A stretch of DNA of 64,000 nucleotides. It comes from Garcia nutans (lineage: Eukaryota > Streptophyta > Magnoliopsida > Malpighiales > Euphorbiaceae). Made by a program: the position numbers and the translations under genes. The notes under the pieces were generated by a model. That model did not search any database, had not been told where the DNA came from, and saw nothing but the letters and a program-made list of their open reading frames with translations. The DNA is taken from NCBI GenBank assembly GCA_947685225.1, contig CANTUV010000024.1:13534001-13598000 (forward strand), in the 5' to 3' direction. Shown here piece by piece: positions 45,061 through 56,149 of the stretch (positions are counted from its first letter, which is position 1; every line of letters starts with the position of its first letter).

Positions 45061-45599
45061 TTCATACCATCAACAATTAATCATCCAACTCAAATACAAC
45101 TTAAAATAAAACAAGGAAATCAAGAGGAAACTGACCAAAGTTAATGAAACTTCTTAAATTTTCAACTTAATCACTTGAAATCTCCTTCAATCACAAGCTT
45201 GGAAAACTCAAAAACTCTTCTCCTCTCTTGCTTAGGTGATGCCCGGCCAACAAGGAAAAGAAATGAAAATGAAGAAGAAAATGAAGAAACAAAGAGGCAA
45301 AGTCAAACACTCTTCTCCACTTAAACCTCCACCAAGCAAATTAAATAATATAATAATCAAATATATCCTCTTCCACTCACTTATTTTCCTTTTTATTAAT
45401 TTAATTAATTTGATAAATAAATAAATCTTCTTTTGACCATTTAATAATTTGACTTGTATATGTTGTATATATCTATGTATATACAACATATACACTCTTC
45501 TCTTCTTATCTTTTATCTCTTCTCACTTAACATATACACTTAATCCAAATACAACAATAAATATTCCAAAACTTTTAGGGTATACTTTGGGATATTACA
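45061..45599 (-). repeat. 5' LTR of Tekay-like element, internally truncated
   Basis: Matches 39909-40447 with seven differences. Its start (45599) adjoins SIRE-like LTR sequence. Its inner end is fused to gag. Confidence 0.92.
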
Positions 45600-46025
45600 T
45601 GAACTCTACTGGAATTTTTGGATAAATACTGCTTCACAAGTCCAGTCAAAATTTTTCATGGTCCTATCCGACTTATCTGGTACTCTGAGAAGATGGGAGT
45701 ACTTTGGACCGTGAAACTTACTGTGAGAATTTCCACATTTCACAACTAATGGTGCGGTCAGACTTTTTAAGAGTCCGGTTGGACTTCTCTAGTGCTTTGA
45801 TAAAATGAGAGTACTTTTCATCATAAACATTTCTATGTCAATTTTGCTCATGTTTGTATAAAAGGTTCAGTCGGTCTTTGTGTGGTCCAATCGTACTTGT
45901 TAAAGCTTTCTTCAAAGTTTATTTTCCTACAAAGTGTAACTTGATACAAGTGTTAGTGCTATTCAATTTGATTGCCTAAGATCAAAAATAGAGTAATCAT
46001 GCCAAGGGTTTGGCTAAAAATTACA
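45600..46025 (-). repeat. 3' LTR of SIRE-like element, truncated
   Basis: Aligns with 55726-56149; visibly more diverged than the Tekay-like pair. It is cut at 45600 by the Tekay-like element. Confidence 0.88.
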
Positions 46026-46040
46026 ATCTCCCCTTTTTTG
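46026..46040 (-). other. Polypurine tract of SIRE-like element
   Basis: Minus strand CAAAAAAGGGGAGAT directly before the LTR start TGTAATTTTTAGCC. Confidence 0.88.
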
Positions 46041-46335
46041 ACTTTTGCAATTAAATTTAATTAAGTAAAATTAAGTTGATTATAGTGATTTGCTCCCCCT
46101 TAATAAGTGCTTTATGTTCAATTGAATTTGTTAATGCAATTTCAAATTTATTCAATTTCAAGTTTACTTTACTTCTCCCCCCTTGACAAAGGCAAAAATA
46201 ATTGAGAAGGCATTCAATTCATTAAAAGCAAACATATTTAAACTAAAAGCATTTAATTCATTCAAAGGGATTCACTTGAACAAACACAATTTGTAATTCA
46301 TTAAGCAAACACAAGTACAGTAGAATGATTAAGAT
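46041..46335 (-). other. Spacer between extra ORF and polypurine tract
   Basis: A+T-rich, no frame. A second purine-rich tract (AAGGGGGAGCAAATC on the minus strand) lies at 46086-46100, and another (AAGGGGGGAGAAGTAAAG) near 46175. Multiple tracts before the 3' LTR are seen in SIRE-type elements. Confidence 0.6.
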
Positions 46336-47694
46336 TTAATTATTATTGCCATCATCGCCATCATCATCTTCTTCATCTCCTTCTTCTTCTTCATCTCCTC
46401 CTTCTTCTTTATCTCCTTCTTCTTCTTCATCCTTTGGGTGAGAGACAACAGCTTCACCCACTTCTTCATGAGGAGAGGTGCCATGAATTGAAGGAGATAA
46501 GCTTGGTTCATCATTAAAACATTTTGGTAGTCCCAAAGCTTCTTGATTTTGTTGAATGTCAAGATGAAGATGATAGATTTGGTTGGTGAAGCTATCAATT
46601 CTTGTTCCTTGTGAGCTCATTTGACCATGAATATCTTGGAGAAGTTGAAGGATAGAGGATTGAGGTCTTATGGTTGGAGTTCTTGGAAATACCATTTGAA
46701 ATGTCTCTTCACCTTCTTCTACAATCCTAGGTCTTTTCCTTTATTGAGCTCTAGCACTTAGTGCTCCTAAAAGGTAGATGTATGTCCCATCATCATCCCT
46801 AATACATTTGGCATGTTTGAGATAGCCTCTGTTTATGGATTTTGTTGTGGGATTAAGAGATTTTGTTGTGGGATTAAGAGAATTGGAGAGAGTCGCTTTG
46901 TTTATTGGTGTAAGTGCTCCAACATATTTGGCTATTTGTGTTATTTGGGAGGAGAGAAGAATAAGTCCATATTTAGTTTTCCTAATGTGTATAAATGTGT
47001 CAATTATGAATTTTTCTATTTGAATTAATTGACCTCTAAGAAGACAATAAAGGAAGAGGAGATCTTTTATGTTACCTTTTCATTACTTTCTCCTCTAGCA
47101 CTTATTGTATAGGTGATAATCCTATGCAAAATCTAATAGGTTAAATTCCTAAGGTTCTTAGCATTGGATTGCTTGTGAAGTGAAATTTCAATGGAAATTT
47201 CTTTCTAAAATTCCAATTGAACTTCAGGAGTGAGGGGAGTGTTTGACGTGTAAGTGATACCTTATAGTTGAAAACCCCAAATGGATGAAAAGTCCTCAAA
47301 GGTAAGACCATATTCTTGGTTGAAGAACTTAAAGGATATACCATAATAACCTAAGGGATTGGTACTTTTCTTGCTAACAACCAAGGTTGTGAGAAACTCC
47401 TTTGTCAAGGTCTCCCAATCAAGGTCATCATACTCCAAGAACACAAATTTCTCAGGTTTGGAGACATCCTCTAACATCATTTTCAATTCCTAGAGATTCT
47501 AGAGTGAGGGTGGAGAAGAGACGATTTGGTTTAACAGTTTTATCTTTAAGGATTGCATACATTTGTCTTTCTTCATCATCTTTGAATCTTATCTTATGGC
47601 TTCTTCTTGGTGGTTCTTCTTATTGAGAAGAGGTAGTAATTCCCTTCCCTTTTTTAGCTCTTGATGCTTTTCTCTTGTGTTCTTTGGGAGCCAT
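46336..47694 (-). pseudogene. Extra ORF after pol (Athila ORF1 / plant transposon protein-like), broken
   Basis: Sense to the element, between RNase H and the 3' LTR. It starts at the ATG complementary to 47692-47694 (MAPKEHKRKASRAKKGKG, basic). A stop follows, then RFKDDEERQMYAILKDK and, in an open part (47262-47486), FVFLEYDDLDWETLTKEFLT and ISFKFFNQEYGLTFEDFSSI with IWGF. That EFL-T-L ... F-L-N ... L-EDF pattern is the one I associate with the Athila ORF1/plant transposon protein family. Later blocks (ITYTISARGESNEK, then LLFLYCLL in another frame) fit too. The C-terminal part (46336-46695) has a coiled-coil-like segment (SSILQLLQDIHGQMSSQGTR) and a long Glu/Asp-rich tail. Several stops break it. 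It has no clear membrane segment, so it does not look like an envelope protein. Function unknown. Confidence 0.6.
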
Positions 47695-48170
47695 TGAGTT
47701 TGATTGAGTGAATAGATGAAGGAAAAAAGAGAGTTTGTGTGTTCTAAGTGTTTAGGTATTTAGAATTTGATTAAAAGTTGCAAACACTGATACTGGGGAG
47801 TATTTATAGTGATTTTGTCGAAAACTAACCATTTATAGCTGTTGGAGGAGATATTTACACGTTTTGAATGAGTTCCAACAGCTAGAAAAATTTTGAAACA
47901 AAGCAAAAGTAAGTTCAGACTACTGTGAGTCCGGTGGTGAATTTAAAAATCATATAAAGTCCGGTCGAACTATATTAGGACTGAACAGAATTTCACTTCT
48001 AAGCATAACAGTAAGAAATATTTGAAATATCCAGGTTGTATTACTGAGGGTATGATCATACTTTTACAAAAATTTTGAGGTCATGAATTTTCAAATAAGT
48101 GCGGTCGAACTATAAGATGGTCCGATCGAAAAATAACCAAAGATGAAGACTTTTAGGGAAATTGTGTATT
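47695..48170 (-). promoter_or_regulatory. LTR-like block upstream of the extra ORF, with TATA box
   Basis: TATTTATA at 47801-47808 (TATAAATA on the minus strand) lies 107 bases before the ATG of the extra ORF. Further upstream (47930-48130) are AGTCCGGTCGAAC, TGCGGTCGAAC and GGTCCGATCG words like those in the U3 part of this element's own LTR, followed in the same order by the TATA box. This suggests a second, LTR-derived promoter. No expression evidence is available. Confidence 0.5.
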
Positions 48171-48770
48171 TTAATTAGAGGTTTCAATGTATGATCAAAA
48201 ATAGATAAAAATTGGAGATTTAGATCATGTAAAATAAGTTTTTTAAGCAACTCTAATTCCTACATTAAGGTGTTTCCATTTATCATCCCTAAATGTTGCT
48301 TTATAAAGTTTAACCTTTCTTCATTTAAGGGTTTTGTAAAGATATCAGCAAGTTGGTTTTGAGTTTCAATGAATCCTAAAATAACATTTTGGTTTTGAAC
48401 ATTGTTTCTTAAGAAATGATATCTAATGTCTATATGTTTTGACCTAGAGTGTTGGATTGGATTTTTAGATAGATTAATGGTACTAGTGTTCTCACATTTA
48501 ACAGGAATGTGATCAAATGTTTTTCATAGTCAAGCAATTGTTGTTTCATCCAAGAACTTGTGTGCAACAAAATATGCAGTAACATATTTGGCTTCTACAG
48601 TAGATAAAGTAACCGACACTAGTTTCTTGCTAAACCAAGAAACTAAGCATTCACTAAGAAAATGACATGCTCTGGTAGTGCTTTTCCCATCTAATAGGCT
48701 ACCGGCAAAATCCACATTAGAAAAGCCTAATATGTCAAATGATGTATTTTTAGGATACAATAACCTAAAT
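48171..48770 (-). pseudogene. RNase H of SIRE-like pol, broken
   Basis: The open part 48530-48760 reads ILGFSNVDFAGSLLDGKSTT (the first catalytic Asp block, Asp kept in VDFAG) and LVSWFSKKLVSVTLSTVEAK (Glu in the VEAK block). It then shifts frame into the last part (NTLGQNI, down to about 48300), where the CDN block should lie but is damaged. Confidence 0.75.
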
Positions 48771-49880
48771 GCAATGTACCACTTAAGTATTTCAAAATTC
48801 TTTTAGTTGCATTTAAATGTTATTCCCTAGGACAAGATTGAAATCTAGCACACAAATATACATTATGCATTATATCTGGTCTAGAAGTGGTTAAATAAAG
48901 TAGTGATCCAATAATACCTCAATATTTCTTCTTATCTACTACCTTACCACTTTCATCTTTGTCAAGTTTCAAGGATGTGCTCATAGGAATTTTACTTGAT
49001 TTGCAACCATCAATTCCAAATTTCTTTAGGAGTTCCTTTGGATTTGTTGATGAAGATCCTATCTTTCCATTGATTGATTTGTAGTCTAAGAAAGAATTTG
49101 AGTTTACCCATCATGCTCATTTCAAATTCCCTAGTCATACATGAAGCAAATTCCTTGCACGAAGATTCATTAGTAGCATCAATTATAATGTCATCAACAT
49201 AAATTTGCACAATCTAAATGTTATGCATTTTCTTTTTAACAAAAAGAGTTGTGTCAACCTTTCCTTTTGAAAAACCATTTTCAAGTAAATATGCACTAAG
49301 TCTATCATACCAAGCTCTTGGAGCTTGTTTCAATCCATATAGTACTTTGGTAAGTTTAAAAACATGATTTGGAAATTTATAATCTTCAAAACTGGGAGGT
49401 TGTTCCACATAAACTTCCTCATTTATTAGCCCATTTAGAAATGCCCTTTTAACATCCATTTGAAAAAAATTTAAAATTCATGTGATATACAAATGCAAGC
49501 AATATTCTAATGGCTTCTAATTTAGCAATAGGGGCTAATGTCTCATCATAGTCAATGTCTTCTTCTTGGTTATAGCCTTTGGCTACCAATCTATCCTTGT
49601 TTCTAGTAATGAGACCATTTTCATCAAGCTTATTCCTATATACTCATTTACATCCTATAATTGGATGGTCTTTAGGTTTAGGAATAAGTTCCCACACATT
49701 ATTTCTCTCAAATTGGTTGAGTTCATCTTGCATAGCAATTACCCAACATTCATCACTAAGAGCCTCCTCAATGGTCTTTGGCTCAATTTGAGAAACAAAA
49801 GCAACATTAACATCTAAGTATTTAAATTTGGATATAGTAATTACTCCCTTTGATGTATCACCAATGATGAATTCTTTTGG
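48771..49880 (-). pseudogene. Reverse transcriptase of SIRE-like pol, broken
   Basis: Blocks in order on the minus strand: SQIEPKTIEEALSDECWVIA and NNVWELIPKPKDHPIIGCK (49644-49860), MDVKRAFLNGLINEEVYVEQ and LYGLKQAPRAWYDRL (49214-49459), and IYVDDIIIDATNE with intact YVDD at about 49180-49200. FFLRLQINQW, then LTTSRPDIMHNVYLCARFQS near 48850-48900, complete the domain. Stops and frame changes separate them. Confidence 0.85.
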
Positions 49881-49959
49881 ATGATCCTTCTTGTATTGCC
49901 CATCATATGCCTTGAGCATCCACAATCCACAAACCAAAGATTTTCATTGATAGTGGATT
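49881..49959 (-). pseudogene. Protease stump fused to the RT linker (integrase deleted)
   Basis: In one frame the minus strand gives LKSTINENLWFVDCGCSRHM followed by MGN, the start of a SIRE-type protease with the D-S-G triad reading D-C-G. It passes directly into KDHPKEFIIGDTSKGV, which belongs just before RT. The remaining protease and all of integrase, normally more than 1.5 kb, are absent. Confidence 0.75.
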
Positions 49960-50532
49960 TTAGGCATACCTATAAAACAACAATTTTCTTCTTCTTTTAG
50001 GTACCCAAATGAAGTTGGGTCTTTGGGGGTTAGTAGTAGAGGGATCCTCTTGCTTGAGATGATCCTTCCTAATATAGCAAAATATGCTCTTGTGTCCAAA
50101 TTTCATACAATAAGTGCATTGAAATAATGTTTTATACTTATGAACTTTCCTATTAAAATTTAATGAACTATGCATACAATTGCAAGTGTGTGTTGAATGA
50201 GATTGTTTTTGTTCATTTTTGTGTTTATGTACATGCCTTTTATACATGAATGCATGATTTGCTCTTAAAACTTTAGTTTTAGAGCCTTGTGAACCTAATA
50301 TAATCTTTTTAGGATTTTTAGGCTTGGTTTGTACATAGGTGTTCTTCACAATATCAACACTAGATGTTTGTTTTGTAGAAGCTCTAACAAATGTTGGTGC
50401 CTTAGATGAAGTGTTAGATGATCCAATGAACCCCAAACCTTGTTTTAAGGAGGGTGGTCTTTGACTATTGATCAATGTATCCAAAGCCTCTTTTCCCTTA
50501 TAGAATTTTAAATTTGATTCTTTTAACTCATT
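49960..50532 (-). pseudogene. gag of SIRE-like element, C-terminal part
   Basis: Open over 191 codons. It starts in the coiled-coil region (MNELKESNLKFYKGKEALD), followed by a basic linker, then a zinc knuckle CTYCMKFGHKSIFC with perfect CX2CX4HX4C spacing at about 50081-50122. The end reads FIWVPKRRRKLL. It joins the N-terminal part across the solo LTR at 50538-53478. Confidence 0.8.
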
Positions 50533-50537
50533 CATTT

Positions 50538-53478
50538 TGTAACAACCTTATACCCTATATACATACAATACATATTTTCAGCATATGTAAAAAACGCATA
50601 TACGGTACAAAAATGTCACAGAGCGGTTTAATAAAATTTTTTTCACATTTCTAATTTAAAATTTCAAATTCTAAATATATAAAAATTAAATAGAATATAA
50701 ATATTTTTTACTTGTTATAAGAACCCAAAATAAATAATATATATATATAAATCTCTGGGAAAAATTCGCCAGAGTTTTATCTGTATTTTGGACGTCCCAA
50801 AATTTATCAAAACACAACCTGTAAAAAGAAAACACTCCCAAATAATTTCCAATCACCATCTCAACCATACTTCTCAATTTCACCAAGTTTCTCAAACATT
50901 TATACATATAGATATATATAATTTAAAACACACTTACTCTCCCATTTCAAATATATTGACCCAAACATTCTTTATAACATACAATACGTAAAATTCAAAA
51001 CATAATTTATTATACATAATACTCAAAATGTACAATAATATAAGAATATATACATGCTGTTAGTAGTGTTTCTGATCTCAATATCAACTCAACTACAAGT
51101 CTAAACCTGACCCGGTCTAGAAAACTCTCTAGCTCAGCTGAGTCTACCTTGTCACCTGTGCGATAGAAACAATCGCGCTAAGCTGAAGCCTAGTGGTACA
51201 AACTTTGATAATAACAATAAAACTCAATGCAATGCCAATGCATATTGATGTCACATCATTCCACTTTCTTATATTTTCAAACATTTCATAATTCATAATT
51301 CATATTAAATCAAAGACAAGCATGGGCCCAAAAAGGATCTAATATGCTATTCAAATTTTAGAGTTACTGCTTTGGTCCATAATGACACCATGTGTCTAGC
51401 CCCGTAGGCAATATATCCATGGATAATATAACAGCCCCAGTCTCTTGGACCTCAACCCGGCTAGACCCTTAGGCCCTAGTATCTTGGTCCTCAACCCGGC
51501 TAGATTGCTATAGTTTTTAAGGCTTACGACCCAGTCTTTTCACCCCAAAAACATCATATTTATCAGCTGGCTTGGTTTACGACCCAGTCTTTTCACCATT
51601 CCAGCATTTAGCCCGTAGGCAATCATAGGCATGCCGCCAAACCCAAAACTCTGAAAATTGAATAACATACTAGGCACACAATTTATTCATATTTCTCATT
51701 ATTAATCTCTTTCTCATTTTTACATATTCAATCTAGGCACATTGCCTTATTTTCACTTTTTTTTTCTCACTTTTCTCATTTTTCACATCTTTCTCATTTT
51801 TCTTATTTTTCTCACTTTTCTTATTTTTATCAATATCAATTCATTTCATTATTACACATATCTCATTTTTGCATTCACAATACATTACCCAATTACTTTG
51901 GGTATTTTTACATAATATGCATATTTCACATGTTACACAAATTAGCCATTATCAATGGCTTTTCACAATGCTTTTAACACATATATGACATTACAAATTT
52001 CATAGCATATTATTCATACACAATCAATGAACCAAGTAGCTTAACACATTTTTCAACCAAAATGTGTTAAGTCCAAATGTTATGCAAATATAGACATTAT
52101 TTTCAAAGTTTGTACATACCTCCACTAGCAACCCAAAGCAAGCTAAAAAACAACCTTCAATCCAATCTTTTCAACTTGCCTTTCACCTCTTGGATGAAGC
52201 AAGTTAACCTCCCTCAAAGCCTAAACCAAATGTGATAACAAATAATCATTTAGTATCACATTTAATGGCATTTCCACCATTAAACTATAATTACACATCA
52301 CTCCTACAAATTTCTAAAAATTTAGGCTTTCCTTACTTCAACATTGGAATTCCATTCTACTACAATTAAATTAGTGTTTTAAGTTTATTTATATTATTAA
52401 AAATATATTTTAATACATTTAAATCATTTACATTATAAAAATACACTCTTATACATAACATCTCAAAAATGACATAACCTTCCCCCATTGAAGGTTTTTC
52501 ATTCCAGCACAATCCATTACTCATTCCAAGCTTATATTCATCACTTTTAACACTAAACAACATGCTTAAACAAATAAACAATTCAATCACGTTGGAAAAT
52601 CAATTTTCCAAAACCCTAAATCTCCACTTCCATTCTCAAACTCCAACCCAACACCACCAAATCCAATATTTGACTTTAAAATACTTGTTTATGAATCAAA
52701 ACAAATCATTTAGAACCAATTTGCACAATTAAAGTTCATGTTTTCAAAACCCCAAAAATCCATAACCCTAAATTCTCTCTCTTCACCATTCTTTAACCAA
52801 ACTCCATCATCTCTTCAATCTAACCTTAGAATCATTGTTAACTATCCAAAATAACATCATACACACCAATTCCAACAATTATAACATACTACATCAAAAT
52901 CTCAAAACTCACATAATCCAAATATCCAAGGAATTCAAAGAAAAGAGATGGAAACTTACTAATTTTGGTGGAGATCACCAAAAATCCACTTGAAACTTGT
53001 TAATTCCTTCAATTTATGGAGTATGGAATAATCAAAATCTTGGCTTCAAGCTCCCATGGAAAATTTCCCTTGAAGAAGAAGACGATGAAGACTTTAATAT
53101 TTCTTTTCCTTTCATCTTTTTTTTAAACCACATATATATATATTAAAATAATTTAATATTTAATTATTTAATTATTTTTTAATAAATTAAAAATCCTAAT
53201 TTCCCACTTCCATTTAAAAATAATTTATTTTTGAATTATTTTATTAATTTTCAATTTATAAGATTTAATTACCAAAATATCCTTTTTCTTTTAAAAAGTG
53301 TTGACTTTTATATGTTATGTATATTTTGCATATATATCACATATATATTCCACTTTTTCATTTAAAATCCCTTCATTTTTCATTTAAAACCATTAATTTA
53401 ATTTATCCTTTTAAATTATAATTTATTTTATCAAATTTTTCAAAAATTAGAAATTTTCAAAAATTTTAGGATGTTACA
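50538..53478 (-). mobile_element. Solo Tekay-type LTR, 2.9 kb
   Basis: Begins TGTAACAACC and ends GGATGTTACA, with perfect CATTT duplications (50533-50537, 53479-53483). It has the same landmarks as the LTRs at 19626, 38722 and 58841, and minus orientation by comparison with the coding element. It interrupts the coiled-coil region of gag. The tandem unit of about 45 bases lies at 51438-51505 and a TTTCTCA-type repeat at 51755-51835. No coding region. Confidence 0.92.
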
Positions 53479-53483
53479 CATTT

Positions 53484-54848
53484 CATCCTTTAGTATTTTA
53501 TTTTCCTCAATCACATTTTCTAAGCCTTGTGAGTTTTTAGTCATTTCATCAATTTATTTCAACAAGTTTTCATTTGAGTTCTTCAATTCTATTGTAGAGT
53601 TTTTCAAAGACACAAAATCCTTTTCTAACTTAGAATATTTATCCTTATAAAATTTCATCTAAGAGAAATATTTTTCTATTCTAAGGTTCATATGCTCAAT
53701 CAAGCCATTCTCATCTAAAGCATCATCAACATCATTATCATATGTAATTCAGTTTAAGGATGAATGACTTACCTCTTTGGAGTTATTATCATCTTCAATA
53801 GCCATGAGACATAGATTTGCAATTTTTTCCTCTTCTTCCTTACTTCAGGAATCATCATTCCATGTGGCTTTGAGTGATCTCTTCTTCTCCTTATCCCACT
53901 TCTTCTCGCTTCTCAATTTGAAATCCAAATTGATGTGACCGGATTTGCCACATTCATGCATTTTACTTCATTCTTTTTATCTTTATCTTTGAAGGAAAAT
54001 TTAGGAAATGTACCTTTATTAGCTTATAATCTTCTCTTTCTCTTCCAATCACTTATCTTTTTGGATAGCATAGCCAATTCATCTTCATCATCACCATCTT
54101 CATCATTTAAGCTCTCAACTTCTTTGATGGATTTGAAAGCTATTGCTTTCCTCTTATCCTTTTCACCTTACTCTTCTTCTCTTTTGATGTGCAATTCGAA
54201 AGTGAGTAGTTTTCTGACAAGTTCATAGATTCTCAAAGAGCTAAAATCACGCGCTTCTTCAATTGAAGAGACTTTAGACTCAAAATTCTTCTTTTCTCGA
54301 AGTGCTCTTAAGATTTTTCTATTGACATCATCTTGATCATATATCTGGCCATATTTCTTTAATTTGTTAACAATGGCAAGCAATCGGTTTGTCATGTCTG
54401 TGACATTTTTGTTTGGCTTCATTTTGAATAGCTCATACTCATGCACATACATTTTCATCTTAGTGAGCCTCACTTGGATAGTACCATCATGATAGTTCTC
54501 AAGAGTTTTCCAAATGCAATGTGCACAAGTGAGATGTTGAACTCTCCCACCTTCATCTCTTAATATTGAATTCATCAAGATAGAGATTGCCCTATAGTTC
54601 TTGAACCAATCTCTCACATTGGCATTTGACCATTGTGATTTAGGAAGAGGAACTTTGACATCATCAACTTCATGAGTAGGAGGTTTTCACTCATTTTCAA
54701 CAACATCCCAAAGCTCAATTCCTTCACTATCTAGGAATAAGAACATCTTGTGTTTCTAATAGGAGTAATCTATTCCATCGAAGTAAGGTCTAAGGGATGA
54801 ATTTAGGTTTCCATGTGTGAAGTTATTTGTTAATGGAATGGTTGCCAT
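53484..54848 (-). pseudogene. gag of SIRE-like element, N-terminal part
   Basis: Starts at the ATG complementary to 54846-54848 (MATIPLTNNFTHGN). The conserved RPYFDGIDYSY block is followed by TAG where the family has Trp. The open part 54168-54617 is a UBN2-like gag domain: RDWFKNYRAISILMNSILRD, CAHCIWKTLENYHDGTIQV, MKPNKNVTDMTNRLLAIVNK and ILRALREKKNFESKVSSIEE. A zinc knuckle with its first Cys lost (HECGKSGHINLDF) is near 53925-53960. A coiled-coil region then leads into the solo LTR. Confidence 0.8.
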
Positions 54849-54890
54849 TTTGGATCAAAATTTCATAATGAAGTTTGAAGAAATTCACTA

Positions 54891-54902
54891 GCTCTGATAT
54901 CA
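54891..54902 (-). other. Primer-binding site of SIRE-like element
   Basis: GCTCTGATATCA, that is TGATATCAGAGC on the minus strand, two bases from the LTR. It is the tRNA-iMet complement with one change. Confidence 0.85.
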
Positions 54903-54904
54903 AT

Positions 54905-56149
54905 TGTTGTCCCAAACTAGCAACCAAGACGGGGGTGAATTAGTTGATAAGAAGAGTGACAGTAAAATGAAAATTTAAAATGCAAGAGATGAAGAAGATA
55001 TAGATGGAGATGGAGTAGAGTTTGAGAAGAAAGAACATAAGGAGTTATAGTGGTTTGGATTGACCTAATTCCTACATCCACTTCCTGAATAACTTGTTAA
55101 GGTTCCACTAGTCTTGAACTTTTACAAGCTTAACTGTAACTTGGTGTTTTCCCTAGCTCACACCAAACTATTACAATGATTTGAGATCAATCTTCACAAT
55201 GCTTACAAGAGTTTTCTAAGGCTCACTCTTACAACCTAATTGTTTCTAGCTCACACTCAAACTTATGATGGTGTTTAATGCTCACACCCAACACTCAATC
55301 AATACAAAAGTTGTTTTGATGTAAGGAAATGAAAGTTGTTTAGTTTTGGCAATTACAATCACAATCTTACATAAAAATGAACTTTCTTGAGGTATTTATA
55401 GCCTTTAAGTCTTCAACTAGTCGTTTAGGGTAGGAGCTAACATGTTTGTCTTCCACTAAATTTTTGTCCAGAGCATTTTTATGGTTGGACTTTGTCAAGT
55501 CCGGTTGTACTTCCATAAGGCCGGTCGGAATAATTAGAGTCCGGTCATGCTTTTGGAGAATCTGACTAATGCTCTTTCAATGGTTGGTCCACATGTCATC
55601 CACTAACTGAGTGGAGACATAACAACTTTTGATTTGAAGAATATTCAAATAGGCAGGTCGGAGTTGCATCTGGTCCGATTGTACTTTAGGTGGTACGTTC
55701 AATTTTTGGGCATACCCATGGTCGTGAAATCTACTGGATGTTTGGATAAATACTGCTTCACAAGTCCAGTCAAAACTTTTCATGGTCCGTTCAGACTTAT
55801 CTGGTACTTTGAGAAGATGGGAGTACTTTGGACCGTGAAACTTACTATAAGAATTTCCACATTTCACAACTAATGGTGCGGTTGGACTTCTTGAGAGTTC
55901 GATCGGACTTCTTTAGTATGCTGAGAAAATGAGAGTACTTTCCACCGTGAATCTTTCTAGGTGAATTTTGCTCATATTTGTATAAAAGGTCCTGTCGGTC
56001 TTTGTGTGGTCCGATCGTACTTGTTCAAGCTTTCGTCAAAGTTTAGTTTCCTGCAAAGTGTAACTTGATACAAGTGTTAGTGCTATTTATTTTGATTGCC
56101 TAAGATCAAAAATAGAGTAATCATGCCAAAGGTTTGGGTAACAATTACA
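54905..56149 (-). repeat. 5' LTR of SIRE-like element
   Basis: Runs from TGTTGTCCC (inner end) to CAATTACA. TATTTATA at 55393-55400 is a TATA box on the minus strand. The U3 part (55480-56030) has about ten degenerate GGTCCGGTCGGAC-like words, for example GGCCGGTCGG at 55519 and GTCCGATCGTAC near 56011. Confidence 0.9.

Larger units (their letters stand above)
38722..45599 (-). mobile_element. Ty3/gypsy Tekay-like element, young, minus strand
   Basis: A 3' LTR (38722-40447, cut by the Angela-like element), polypurine tract, gag-pol (40494-45060) and a 539-base piece of 5' LTR (45061-45599). The two LTRs differ at 7 of 539 shared positions by eye, so it is among the youngest elements here. 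Domain order and the chromodomain-type tail mark a chromovirus. Gag-pol is broken by about six point lesions. The 5' LTR remnant is joined directly to gag: the rest of the LTR, primer site and leader are deleted. Confidence 0.9.
45600..56149 (-). mobile_element. Ty1/copia SIRE/Maximus-like element with extra ORF, minus strand
   Basis: A 5' LTR (54905-56149), primer site, gag, a protease stump, RT, RNase H, a 2-kb region with an extra ORF, a polypurine tract and a truncated 3' LTR (45600-46025). Gag is cut by a solo LTR (50538-53478). Protease is reduced to its first residues and integrase is absent. Long gag with a UBN2-like domain, an LTR of about 1.25 kb and RT/RNase H motifs fit the SIRE/Maximus clade, where additional ORFs after pol are known. 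The 3' LTR was entered by the Tekay-like element. Confidence 0.85.

Noticed and set aside
46336..46695. Independent host gene for an acidic (Glu/Asp-rich) nuclear protein
   Set aside because: It lies in sense between RNase H and the polypurine tract of the SIRE-like element and fits the C-terminal end of its extra ORF.
54168..54617. A host gene of UBN2/gag-like type
   Set aside because: It sits between a primer site and pol remnants of one copia element and matches that element's gag.
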